Shown: in pieces, positions 1 to 4,831 of the stretch
Position numbering within the stretch: the first letter of the stretch is position 1
Layout of the letters: the number at the start of each line of letters is the position of its first letter
Source of the DNA: Pseudomonadota bacterium
GTDB taxonomy: Bacteria; Pseudomonadota; Gammaproteobacteria; Burkholderiales; Methylophilaceae
Length of the DNA: 5,286 nucleotides
Assembly (NCBI GenBank): GCA_029549705.1
Contig: JAKPIR010000156.1
Span: 1-5,286, forward strand
Reading direction: 5' to 3'
Notes under the pieces: generated by a model
Databases searched by the model: none
Told to the model about the DNA's origin: nothing
Seen by the model: the letters and a program-made list of their open reading frames with translations, nothing else
Made by a program: the position numbers and the translations under genes

Positions 1-859
1 CGTGCGGGTTGGTAAAAAGCTGAGTGACCAGTTGCCCGCCAATATCTTCTTTATTGGCCACGCGTGAAACCACCACACCGGCCGCCACTGAAATGATTAA
101 AGAAGGAATTTGTGCCACCAAGCCATCACCAATGGCCAGTAAGGTATAGTTTTTAATCGCATCTGCAAAGGCCATTTCATGTTGCACCATGCCAACAACC
201 AAGCCACCGATAATATTGATGACCGTGACCAAAATACCGGCAATCGCGTCACCGCGAACATATTTGCTGGCACCGTCCATCGCGCCGTAGAATTCTGATT
301 CTTGACTCACTTCAGCACGGCGGCTGCGTGCTTCGTCTTCACCAATCAAGCCCGCGTTTAAGTCAGCATCAATGGCCATTTGCTTGCCTGGCATGGCATC
401 TAAGGTAAATCGTGCGCCAACTTCAGCAATACGGCCAGCCCCTTTGGTAACCACGGTAAAGTTGATGATGGTTAAAATCACAAATACCACAATACCCACT
501 GTGTAATTGCCGCCAATCAAAAAGTGTCCAAATGCTTCAATGACTTTGCCCGCTGCATCGGGGCCAGTATGGCCTTCAGTAAGTACCACGCGGGTTGAAG
601 CCACATTGAGTGATAAGCGCAACATGGTGGTGACTAATAACACAGTAGGGAAGGCAATAAAATCAAGCGCTTTTTTGGTTTGCAGGCCAATGAGCAATAC
701 CATAATAGATAGCGCAATGTTAAAGCTAAATAAAGCATCGAGTATTAACGCGGGCAGCGGCAATATCATCATTGATAGCAACAGTACAATAATGAGCGGT
801 GCCGCAACATTGCGGTTACCCATTACGTTCATCCAAGCAGGTAATTTGAATCCGTTCAT
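1..859 (-). CDS. flhA: Flagellar export gate protein FlhA (N-terminal 286 residues, cut by window edge)
   Basis: FlhA is the large inner-membrane component of the flagellar type III export apparatus; it forms a nonameric ring and couples proton flow to export of rod, hook and filament subunits. The visible 286 residues are the membrane half; the cytoplasmic half lies beyond the window. The protein opens MNGFKLPAWM, followed by hydrophobic segments at about 20-41, 45-60, 68-80, 112-137, 204-224 and 240-265. The FHIPEP-family signature is intact: AEVGARFTLDAMPGKQMAID at 145-164, then FYGAMDGASKYVRGDAIAGI at 190-209. Asp204 in RGDAIAG appears to match the conserved Asp of Salmonella FlhA (D208) implicated in proton-driven export. 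The ATG shares four bases (ATGA) with the flhB stop, so the two are translationally coupled, and an AAGAGG ribosome binding site lies inside the flhB end. No frameshift is seen. Identification is secure. Confidence 0.97.
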   Translation of the reverse strand, partial: MNGFKLPAWMNVMGNRNVAAPLIIVLLLSMMILPLPALILDALFSFNIALSIMVLLIGLQTKKALDFIAFPTVLLVTTMLRLSLNVASTRVVLTEGHTGPDAAGKVIEAFGHFLIGGNYTVGIVVFVILTIINFTVVTKGAGRIAEVGARFTLDAMPGKQMAIDADLNAGLIGEDEARSRRAEVSQESEFYGAMDGASKYVRGDAIAGILVTVINIIGGLVVGMVQHEMAFADAIKNYTLLAIGDGLVAQIPSLIISVAAGVVVSRVANKEDIGGQLVTQLFTNPH

Positions 860-2037
860 GATGCAAATACCTCTTCATCTTTGACTGTATAAGGTGCTGG
901 AAGCAAACTATGTGGATCTAACTCATCCGGTACGGGCAGTGCTTTTGGCACCTCAGGTTGGATACCGCCTTCTTTATTGAAAACGCGTAGTTGAAACACA
1001 TACGCCAGCACTTCAGCCACCGCTGAATAAAGCGTTTCAGGAATTTCAGCATTGAGTTCAGTGTGTGCGTAAATGGCACGGGCAAGTTTTGGTGCTTCCA
1101 GTGTCACAATATGATGTTCCTTGGCAATTTCACGAATTTTCAATGCAGTGGCATCTGCCCCTTTAGCAATCACCACGGGCGCGCGATTGCCATGCTCTTG
1201 ATATTGAATTGCCACCGCATAGTGCGTTGGGTTGGTAATCACCACATCGGCTTTAGGCACTTCAGCCATCATTCTGCGCCTTGCCATTTCACGTTGAATT
1301 TGACGAACGCGTGCTTTAACTTCAGGGTTGCCATCCGATTCTTTGGCCTCTTTACGCACTTCTTCTTTCGTCATTTTTAATTTATTGGCGTATTGATAGA
1401 GTTGAAATGGCACGTCAATGGCTGCAATAATCACTAAAGCTCCCACTACCGATAAAAACCCAGTGAGTAACAGTTGGCCGGTTTGCGATACACCCGTTGC
1501 AATTGGAAAAGTTGAAAGCAAAAGCATTGGTTCCATTTCACTTGAAATCACCATATAAGCGACAGTAGATACTAACAGTGCTTTTGCGATGGATTTAACC
1601 AACTCTACTGCAGAGTTTTTTGAAAACATATTGCCCAAGCCCTTGGCTGGGTTTAAGCGATTAAACTGCGGCGCGAGGGCTTTGCCGCTCATCACCCAGC
1701 CGCCAATCAGGGCGGGGGAGGCAATGGCAACCACTAATAGCACTAATGCAAATGGCGCAAAATCAATCAATAAGTTAAGAATAATCTCTGAAATTTTCAT
1801 TAATAATTTGGCAGGGTCGTAGACTTCAGCTCGGCTAAAACTTAATCCTTGCTGCATACTCGTCTTTAATGCGCCATTCAAATGGCTACCCATCATCCAA
1901 AAGCTCAAACCAGCCGCAAAAAGCACAGTCACCGTGGCCAGTTCGCGTGAGCGTGGCACGTCACCATCCTCGCGAGCGGTTTCTAATCGCTTAGGCGAGG
2001 CCTGTTCTGTCTTTTCTAAATCGCTGTCTTCAGCCAT
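856..2037 (-). CDS. flhB: Flagellar export switch protein FlhB
   Basis: FlhB is an inner-membrane protein of the flagellar type III export gate; its cytoplasmic domain switches export specificity from rod/hook to filament subunits after autocleavage. The protein has 393 residues (Salmonella FlhB has 383). The N-terminus has the family pattern EKTEQASPKRLETAREDGDV (8-27). Four membrane segments lie at roughly 32-50, 85-113, 144-165 and 183-208, followed by a charged linker (219-260). The autocleavage motif NPTH is at 269-272 in VVITNPTHYAVAIQY, the same numbering as Salmonella N269-H272. The C-terminal domain ends with a proline-rich tail (360-383). The start is set by homology: only weak Shine-Dalgarno-like sequence precedes this ATG. 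It is the first gene of a divergent flhB-flhA operon. Its promoter must lie in the intergenic region with flhD but could not be fixed. Confidence 0.98.
   Translation of the reverse strand: MAEDSDLEKTEQASPKRLETAREDGDVPRSRELATVTVLFAAGLSFWMMGSHLNGALKTSMQQGLSFSRAEVYDPAKLLMKISEIILNLLIDFAPFALVLLVVAIASPALIGGWVMSGKALAPQFNRLNPAKGLGNMFSKNSAVELVKSIAKALLVSTVAYMVISSEMEPMLLLSTFPIATGVSQTGQLLLTGFLSVVGALVIIAAIDVPFQLYQYANKLKMTKEEVRKEAKESDGNPEVKARVRQIQREMARRRMMAEVPKADVVITNPTHYAVAIQYQEHGNRAPVVIAKGADATALKIREIAKEHHIVTLEAPKLARAIYAHTELNAEIPETLYSAVAEVLAYVFQLRVFNKEGGIQPEVPKALPVPDELDPHSLLPAPYTVKDEEVFAS
870..875 (-). promoter_or_regulatory. Ribosome binding site of flhA inside the flhB 3' end
   Basis: The minus strand reads AAGAGG here, 10 bases before the flhA ATG and within the last codons of flhB. 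With the ATGA stop/start overlap it supports the chosen flhA start and translational coupling of flhB and flhA. Confidence 0.65.
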
Positions 2038-2325
2038 TTGGTTTCAGTCCATTTCGTTAATCTTGTGCCGGCTATCGCTAGTTCACGATGTTGTGCTGGC
2101 AAGCCATTGCAACCTTTATAAAATCATTTTTTTGATTTCACAGTGCCATTATTCAATAGTCCAGTGCGTTTTCATCTGCAGAATAAAAGGGTGAAAATAA
2201 GTCTTTCTTTGATTGAAACTGTAGAAAAGGAAGATGCTTGAAGCAATTTTTGAATTATTTTTAAAAATAAAAAACAATAAAAACAATAGGTTATAAAAAA
2301 TTTAAAAATATTTTCAATTTTTTAC

Positions 2326-2352
2326 TAAAGTTTTAAAAATATTTGCCGTAAG
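2326..2352 (+). promoter_or_regulatory. Sigma28 (FliA) promoter facing flhDC
   Basis: The sequence TAAAGTTT-N11-GCCGTAAG matches the enteric sigma28 consensus TAAAGTTT-N11-GCCGATAA at all eight -35 positions, with exact spacing and a GCCG-core -10. The motA promoter in this window has the same architecture and shares GCCGTAA, which gives independent support for this organism's FliA site. Transcription would begin near 2358 and run right, into a 25-codon ORF, a perfect hairpin and, if it reads through, flhDC about 350 bases on. The AT-rich context raises the chance of TAAA-like -35 matches, but the GCCG core and exact spacing are hard to explain by chance. Confidence 0.7.
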
Positions 2353-2416
2353 CGCTTGTAAGTTGAAATTGATTTTAATTTAGGTAGTTTGTATGGTCGG
2401 CAACAATTACGGCAAA
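2342..2416. repeat. Inverted repeat TTTGCCGTAA / TTACGGCAAA spanning 75 bases
   Basis: TTTGCCGTAA at 2342-2351 is repeated as its exact reverse complement at 2407-2416, 55 bases apart. The left copy is the -10 region of the plus-strand sigma28 promoter. The right copy places a GCCGTAAT box on the minus strand, preceded at the correct 11-base spacing by TCAATATT, which matches the sigma28 -35 at only 5 of 8 positions. It may therefore be a pair of facing FliA -10 elements, an operator for a dimeric regulator, or coincidence. Confidence 0.5.
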
Positions 2417-2470
2417 AATACAACAATATTGAGAAGGCAATTAAATTTATTGAATAAGTTAGCCTATTGA
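2393..2470 (+). CDS. Candidate 25-residue small protein under the FliA promoter
   Basis: The ORF starts at an ATG 8 bases after an AGG ribosome binding core (TTTAGG at 2379-2384) and encodes 25 residues beginning MVGNNYGKNT, with a basic, leucine-rich second half (ILRRQLNLLNKLAY) that could form an amphipathic helix, then TGA. The expected transcript start of the upstream sigma28 promoter would give a leader of about 35 bases, a normal length. I recognise no family. Codons 5-8 overlap the right arm of the 75-base inverted repeat, so the DNA may be constrained for another reason. A 25-codon ORF in AT-rich DNA can easily arise by chance; only its position after a promoter and ribosome binding site makes it worth listing. 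Confidence 0.25.
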   Translation: MVGNNYGKNTTILRRQLNLLNKLAY

Positions 2471-2541
2471 ACAACCGCATTTGCCACTAAGGTGTGCAAT
2501 GTAAAAATTTATAAGTGATTGAAAAATATCATTTTATTATA

Positions 2542-2580
2542 GCCTCTGTAGGTGTTTGTAGGACAAACACCTACAGAGGC
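2542..2580. repeat. Perfect 18-bp inverted repeat with 3-base loop
   Basis: GCCTCTGTAGGTGTTTGT at 2542-2559 is followed by the loop AGG and then its exact reverse complement at 2563-2580. The arms are about 50% GC, well above the surrounding AT-rich sequence. On the plus strand the following bases (CTGTCCGTTTCTCTC) are pyrimidine-rich but are not a proper U-tract. On the minus strand TATAATAAAAT follows, also not a U-tract. It is therefore not a textbook intrinsic terminator in either direction, though it could end or stabilise the transcript from the sigma28 promoter at 2326-2352. Alternatives are a dispersed REP-like palindrome or an insulator protecting flhDC. Confidence 0.85.
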
Positions 2581-2637
2581 CTGTCCGTTTCTCTCATAAA
2601 ATAAACCGCCAAACGCTCATTGTTAAGCCCTCTCAAT

Positions 2638-2684
2638 CGGTTCAAAGTACGCCTAACGCAACAGATGTACTTTTAAATGAACCG
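2638..2684 (+). promoter_or_regulatory. Bulged stem-loop in the flhD leader
   Basis: CGGTTCA (2638-2644) plus AAGTAC (2645-2650) can pair with GTACTT (2667-2672) and TGAACCG (2678-2684), giving two stems of 6 and 7 bp with a 5-base bulge (TTAAA) on the right side and a 16-base loop. It ends 13 bases before the flhD ribosome binding site. It could act in the mRNA leader of the master operon, where post-transcriptional control is known in enterics, or be a split operator at DNA level. Pairing is read by eye; no folding energy was computed. Confidence 0.4.
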
Positions 2685-2697
2685 AAAATACAACCTT

Positions 2698-2703
2698 AGG
2701 GGA
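2698..2703 (+). promoter_or_regulatory. Ribosome binding site that fixes the flhD start
   Basis: AGGGGA lies 6 bases before the ATG at 2710. A longer in-frame ORF begins at 2677, but that ATG has no ribosome binding site, sits in the leader stem, and would add eleven residues not seen in FlhD proteins. Confidence 0.85.
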
Positions 2704-2709
2704 AATAAA

Positions 2710-3027
2710 ATGAATGAAGCAGAAATGATGTCAGAAATTAGAGATGCCAATCTAAATTATTTAATGTTATCTCAACAAATGATTCGCGCAGATAAAGCCA
2801 CGGCAATTTTTCGCTTAGGCATCAGTAAAGATATTGCAGACTTGCTAGAAGGTTTAAGCAACTTGCAATTACTTAAATTAAGCAGCAGCAACATGATGTT
2901 AGCCAGATTTCGTTTTGATGACAGTGCCATTTTGGGTATGTTGACCAACTACACTAAAGACAGCACACAAGCGCACTTACATAAAGCCGTGTTGATGTCT
3001 GGTCAATCAGCAGAAGCAATGGCATAA
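2710..3027 (+). CDS. flhD: Flagellar master regulator subunit FlhD
   Basis: FlhD joins FlhC in the FlhD4C2 complex, which binds class II flagellar promoters and recruits sigma70 RNA polymerase. The protein has 105 residues, slightly shorter than E. coli FlhD (about 116-119). It aligns along its length: MSEIRDANLNYLMLSQQMI (7-25), ADKATAIFRLGI (27-38), LLKLSSSNMMLARFRFDD (54-71). The family RFD motif is present at 68-70. The protein has no cysteine; the position of E. coli Cys65, which forms an inter-subunit disulfide in the crystal structure, is Ala here (MLARFRF). It is the first gene of a three-gene operon, followed after 57 bases by flhC. A sigma28-type promoter 358 bases upstream faces it, which would be unusual for a class I gene. 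Confidence 0.96.
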   Translation: MNEAEMMSEIRDANLNYLMLSQQMIRADKATAIFRLGISKDIADLLEGLSNLQLLKLSSSNMMLARFRFDDSAILGMLTNYTKDSTQAHLHKAVLMSGQSAEAMA

Positions 3028-3084
3028 ATCTAGCGATTCAATCGTTTAAATCAAGATTAAACAAATAGAAGCAGGGATAGCATC

Positions 3085-3651
3085 ATGACTAAAAAAAGTA
3101 TTGTGAATGAATCAGAACAAATCCAGTTAGCGATTCAGATGATTAAACTGGGCGCAAGACTACAACTTTTAGAATCGCAAACTACGCTATCTCGCGAGCG
3201 TTTAATCAAGCTCTACAAAGAGTTAAAAGGGGTTTCACCGCCTAAAGGCATGTTGCCATTTTCAACCGATTGGTTTTTAACTTGGCAGCCGAATATTCAT
3301 TCGTCAATTTTTTATAACATCTATAAGTTTATGATTACTTATACCGAAACTTCCGGTATTCAAGCCATCATCCGTGCCTATAGTTTATACCGCGAGCAAG
3401 TATTGACCGAAAATTCAGACCCGGACGCTGAACCAGTATTGTCGCTCACACGTGCCTGGACTCTGGTACGCTTTGTTGAAAGCAAAATGCTGACCATGAA
3501 AGCCTGTAGTTGCTGTGGTGGCGAATTTGTTATCAATAAGTATGATCTCAATCAAAATTATGTATGCAACTTGTGCCATGTGCCTTCGCGCGCAGGCAAA
3601 ACTAAAAAGGCAAAAGAACTTACCTATAAACTTGTTTCAATTGCGGCCTAG
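3085..3651 (+). CDS. flhC: Flagellar master regulator subunit FlhC
   Basis: FlhC is the DNA-contacting partner of FlhD in the master activator complex. The protein has 188 residues (E. coli 192). The helical N-terminal half includes IQMIKLGARLQLLESQTTLS (17-36) and LIKLYKELKGVSPPKGMLPF (40-59), the best conserved block of the family. The zinc site is intact: Cys141, Cys144, Cys161 and Cys164 in CSCCGGEF and VCNLCHVPSRA, with spacing 3-17-3 identical to E. coli Cys137/140/157/160. A basic tail follows (KTKKAK, 172-177). The ribosome binding site AGGGA lies 7 bases before the ATG. The stop codon is shared with the ribosome binding site of the following methyltransferase gene. Confidence 0.97.
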   Translation: MTKKSIVNESEQIQLAIQMIKLGARLQLLESQTTLSRERLIKLYKELKGVSPPKGMLPFSTDWFLTWQPNIHSSIFYNIYKFMITYTETSGIQAIIRAYSLYREQVLTENSDPDAEPVLSLTRAWTLVRFVESKMLTMKACSCCGGEFVINKYDLNQNYVCNLCHVPSRAGKTKKAKELTYKLVSIAA

Positions 3652-3655
3652 GTGG
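3650..3655 (+). promoter_or_regulatory. Ribosome binding site overlapping the flhC stop codon
   Basis: AGGTGG begins within the flhC TAG stop and lies 7 bases before the ATG at 3663. Ribosomes ending flhC would uncover or occupy this site, which supports translational coupling and the chosen start of the methyltransferase gene. Confidence 0.7.
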
Positions 3656-3662
3656 CACAGCG

Positions 3663-4508
3663 ATGCCTAATCACTGGATGCCAAAAACACAAGGGCAACC
3701 GCTTGTTTGGTCATCCAAGGCAGCGAGTAAGCCACGCGCTTTTAAACCAGCCACTTTAGCGTTATTGCTGCAGGTGGCTTCACTTGCAGGTGTGATTGGC
3801 ATTATTTGGTTGAGTCAATTTGTTGCCCAGCAATTCTTTAACGCAGCCCTGACATTTTCAATGTGGAGTTTGTGTTTTTTACAGGCCGCTCTAAGTGCCA
3901 GCCTTGCCGTTGTTTTTAAGCAGGCGCACTGGTGGCGGTGGATTCATTTTGCCTTTCCGTTTGCAGTGGTAGTGATGTTGCAGTGGCAAATTCCCAATGA
4001 ACTCTACCTTATCAGTTTTATTGTGACCGCCAGCCTGTTTTGGACAACCTTTCGCACACAGGTGCCATTTTATCCATCGTGGCCAGCGGTTTGGCATGAG
4101 GTGGTCAAGCTTATTCCTATGCAGCCATCTACCAAGCTTATTGATATTGGTAGCGGCTTGGGCGATATGTCGATGTATGTGGCAAAATCGCGCCCAAATT
4201 GCCAGGCGGAAGGCATTGAAATTGCGCCATTGCCTTGGTTGGTGAGTCAAGTGCGTGCGCGGCTCAAGCGTTCAACCGCACGTTTTCAACTTGGGAATTA
4301 CAACGAACTTAATTTTGCAGATTACGACATCGTGTTTGCTTATTTGTCGCCAGCGGTCATGCAGGCATTGTGGCAAAAAGCGCACCTTGAAATGCGCCCA
4401 AATAGCCTGCTGATTAGTCTTGAATTTGAAATTAAAGACTGGCCGCCAAGTTTTATCATCACGCCTAAAGATGGTTCACCAAAACTGTATGTTTGGCGTA
4501 TGCCTTAA
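3663..4508 (+). CDS. Membrane-anchored class I SAM methyltransferase, FAM173-like
   Basis: This 281-residue protein has two parts. Residues 1-29 are basic; about four membrane segments follow at 30-55, 62-85, 93-109 and 112-129. Positive charges (K19, R25, K28; K86, R92; R131) predict a cytoplasmic N-terminus and a cytoplasmic C-terminal domain. The C-terminal part has class I SAM-binding motif I, KLIDIGSGLGDMS (158-170), an acidic residue after strand 2 in EGIEIAP (183-189, probably E186), and a motif IV-like DIVFAYLSP (222-230). The order VPFYPSW (134-140), then motif I, ELN/EIAP-like PWLV, YDIVFAYL and DWPPS (259-263) resembles FAM173 lysine methyltransferases, which modify the adenine nucleotide translocase and ATP synthase subunit c in mitochondria. 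That family link is my pattern reading and is untested. The gene starts 11 bases after flhC, so it is probably co-transcribed with the master regulator. Its substrate is unknown; an inner-membrane or flagellar protein is plausible. Confidence 0.85.
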   Translation: MPNHWMPKTQGQPLVWSSKAASKPRAFKPATLALLLQVASLAGVIGIIWLSQFVAQQFFNAALTFSMWSLCFLQAALSASLAVVFKQAHWWRWIHFAFPFAVVVMLQWQIPNELYLISFIVTASLFWTTFRTQVPFYPSWPAVWHEVVKLIPMQPSTKLIDIGSGLGDMSMYVAKSRPNCQAEGIEIAPLPWLVSQVRARLKRSTARFQLGNYNELNFADYDIVFAYLSPAVMQALWQKAHLEMRPNSLLISLEFEIKDWPPSFIITPKDGSPKLYVWRMP

Positions 4509-4555
4509 CTGAAAGTGCGGCATCGTTACGTTGTCATTTTTAGACTGATTTTAAG

Positions 4556-4580
4556 CTTCAAAAACCTTCAGAAACCTTCA
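4556..4580 (+). repeat. Three CTTCA repeats at 10-base spacing
   Basis: CTTCA occurs at 4556-4560, 4566-4570 and 4576-4580, separated by AAAAC/GAAAC, so AAACCTTCA is repeated exactly at 4562-4570 and 4572-4580. The 10-base period places the copies on one face of the helix. They lie about 75 bases before the motA -35 box. Confidence 0.6.
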
Positions 4581-4655
4581 AATTTACGCCTTAAATTCCC
4601 CGAGAGATTTTTACTGCCCTGCAAGCCTTATAAATAAAGGCTCCCAGAGCATCGC

Positions 4656-4682
4656 TAAAGGTTTGTAACTAAAAGCCGTAAA
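4656..4682 (+). promoter_or_regulatory. Sigma28 (FliA) promoter of motA
   Basis: TAAAGGTT-N11-GCCGTAAA matches the sigma28 consensus TAAAGTTT-N11-GCCGATAA at 7 of 8 positions in the -35 and 6 of 8 in the -10, with exact spacing. It faces motA, a class III (late) flagellar gene that in enterics is transcribed by FliA. Transcription would start near 4688, leaving a leader of about 143 bases. This places motA under late control, separate from the early flhDC operon upstream. Confidence 0.8.
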
Positions 4683-4819
4683 TACATGAGTAGTTTATTC
4701 CCTGAATTTAACCCCCAAAATAGGCCTTTATTCTATGAATTGAATTGCACTGACGCTTGTTATTCTATTAACACGTAATAAAAAATCAGCAAAGCTTCAC
4801 ACACTATTTTTAAGAAATT

Positions 4820-4823
4820 GGAG
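4820..4823 (+). promoter_or_regulatory. Ribosome binding site of motA
   Basis: GGAG lies 8 bases before the ATG at 4832, in the context TTGGAGTCGG. It supports that start, which also agrees with the usual N-terminus of MotA. Confidence 0.75.
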
Positions 4824-4831
4824 TCGGAATT

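Larger units (their letters stand above)
2038..2709. other. AT-rich divergent regulatory region between flhB and flhD
   Basis: These 672 bases separate the divergent flhBA and flhDC operons and contain no long gene. The segment around 2231-2345 is extremely AT-rich, with runs of A and T, and contrasts with the flanking genes. From left to right I see: a short hairpin AAATCA-T6-TGATTT near 2120-2138; a TATAAA box on the minus strand (2115-2120) with a poor -35; a near-perfect sigma28 promoter on the plus strand (2326-2352); a 10-bp inverted repeat reusing its -10 box (2342-2416); a 25-codon ORF (2393-2470); a perfect 18-bp hairpin (2542-2580); and a bulged stem just before the flhD ribosome binding site (2638-2684). 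I could not find a convincing sigma70 promoter for flhDC or a clear FlhD4C2 box for flhB. Confidence 0.8.
4509..4831. other. Intergenic region between the methyltransferase gene and motA
   Basis: These 323 bases hold no credible gene. They contain three phased CTTCA repeats (4556-4580), a small inverted repeat AGCCTT-N7-AAGGCT (4624-4642) with no U-tract, and a sigma28 promoter (4656-4682) for motA. No convincing intrinsic terminator for the flhDC operon is seen, so read-through into motA remains possible. From the predicted start near 4688 the motA leader would be about 143 bases, with no obvious structure. Confidence 0.75.

Noticed and set aside
507..884. Plus-strand ORF of 125 codons
   Set aside because: It is antisense to flhA and the flhB end, both of which have full family motifs; its product resembles nothing and has no ribosome binding site I can defend.
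2066..2090. FlhD4C2-like half site (AACTAGCG on the minus strand) before flhB
   Set aside because: Only the AANTAGCG end matches; the upstream half and the inverted partner of the enteric box are missing.
2110..2160. Sigma54 promoter (TGGCAC on the minus strand near 2147)
   Set aside because: No TTGC element occurs at the required spacing downstream of TGGCAC.
2233..2295. 20-codon ORF beginning MLEAIFELFLK after AAGGAAG
   Set aside because: The Shine-Dalgarno-like sequence is too close to the ATG, no promoter precedes it, and the lysine/asparagine-rich content follows from the local A-richness.
2677..2709. Upstream ATG extending flhD by eleven residues
   Set aside because: It has no ribosome binding site, lies in the leader stem, and the extension is absent from FlhD proteins; AGGGGA sits 6 bases before the ATG at 2710.
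3891..4250. Minus-strand ORF of 119 codons
   Set aside because: It is antisense to the methyltransferase gene, whose membrane segments and motif I are well formed; its composition (W, H, R, P rich) is typical of a shadow frame.
4624..4642. AGCCTT-N7-AAGGCT inverted repeat as a terminator of the flhDC operon
   Set aside because: The stem is only 6 bp and is followed by CCCAGAGC rather than a T-run.
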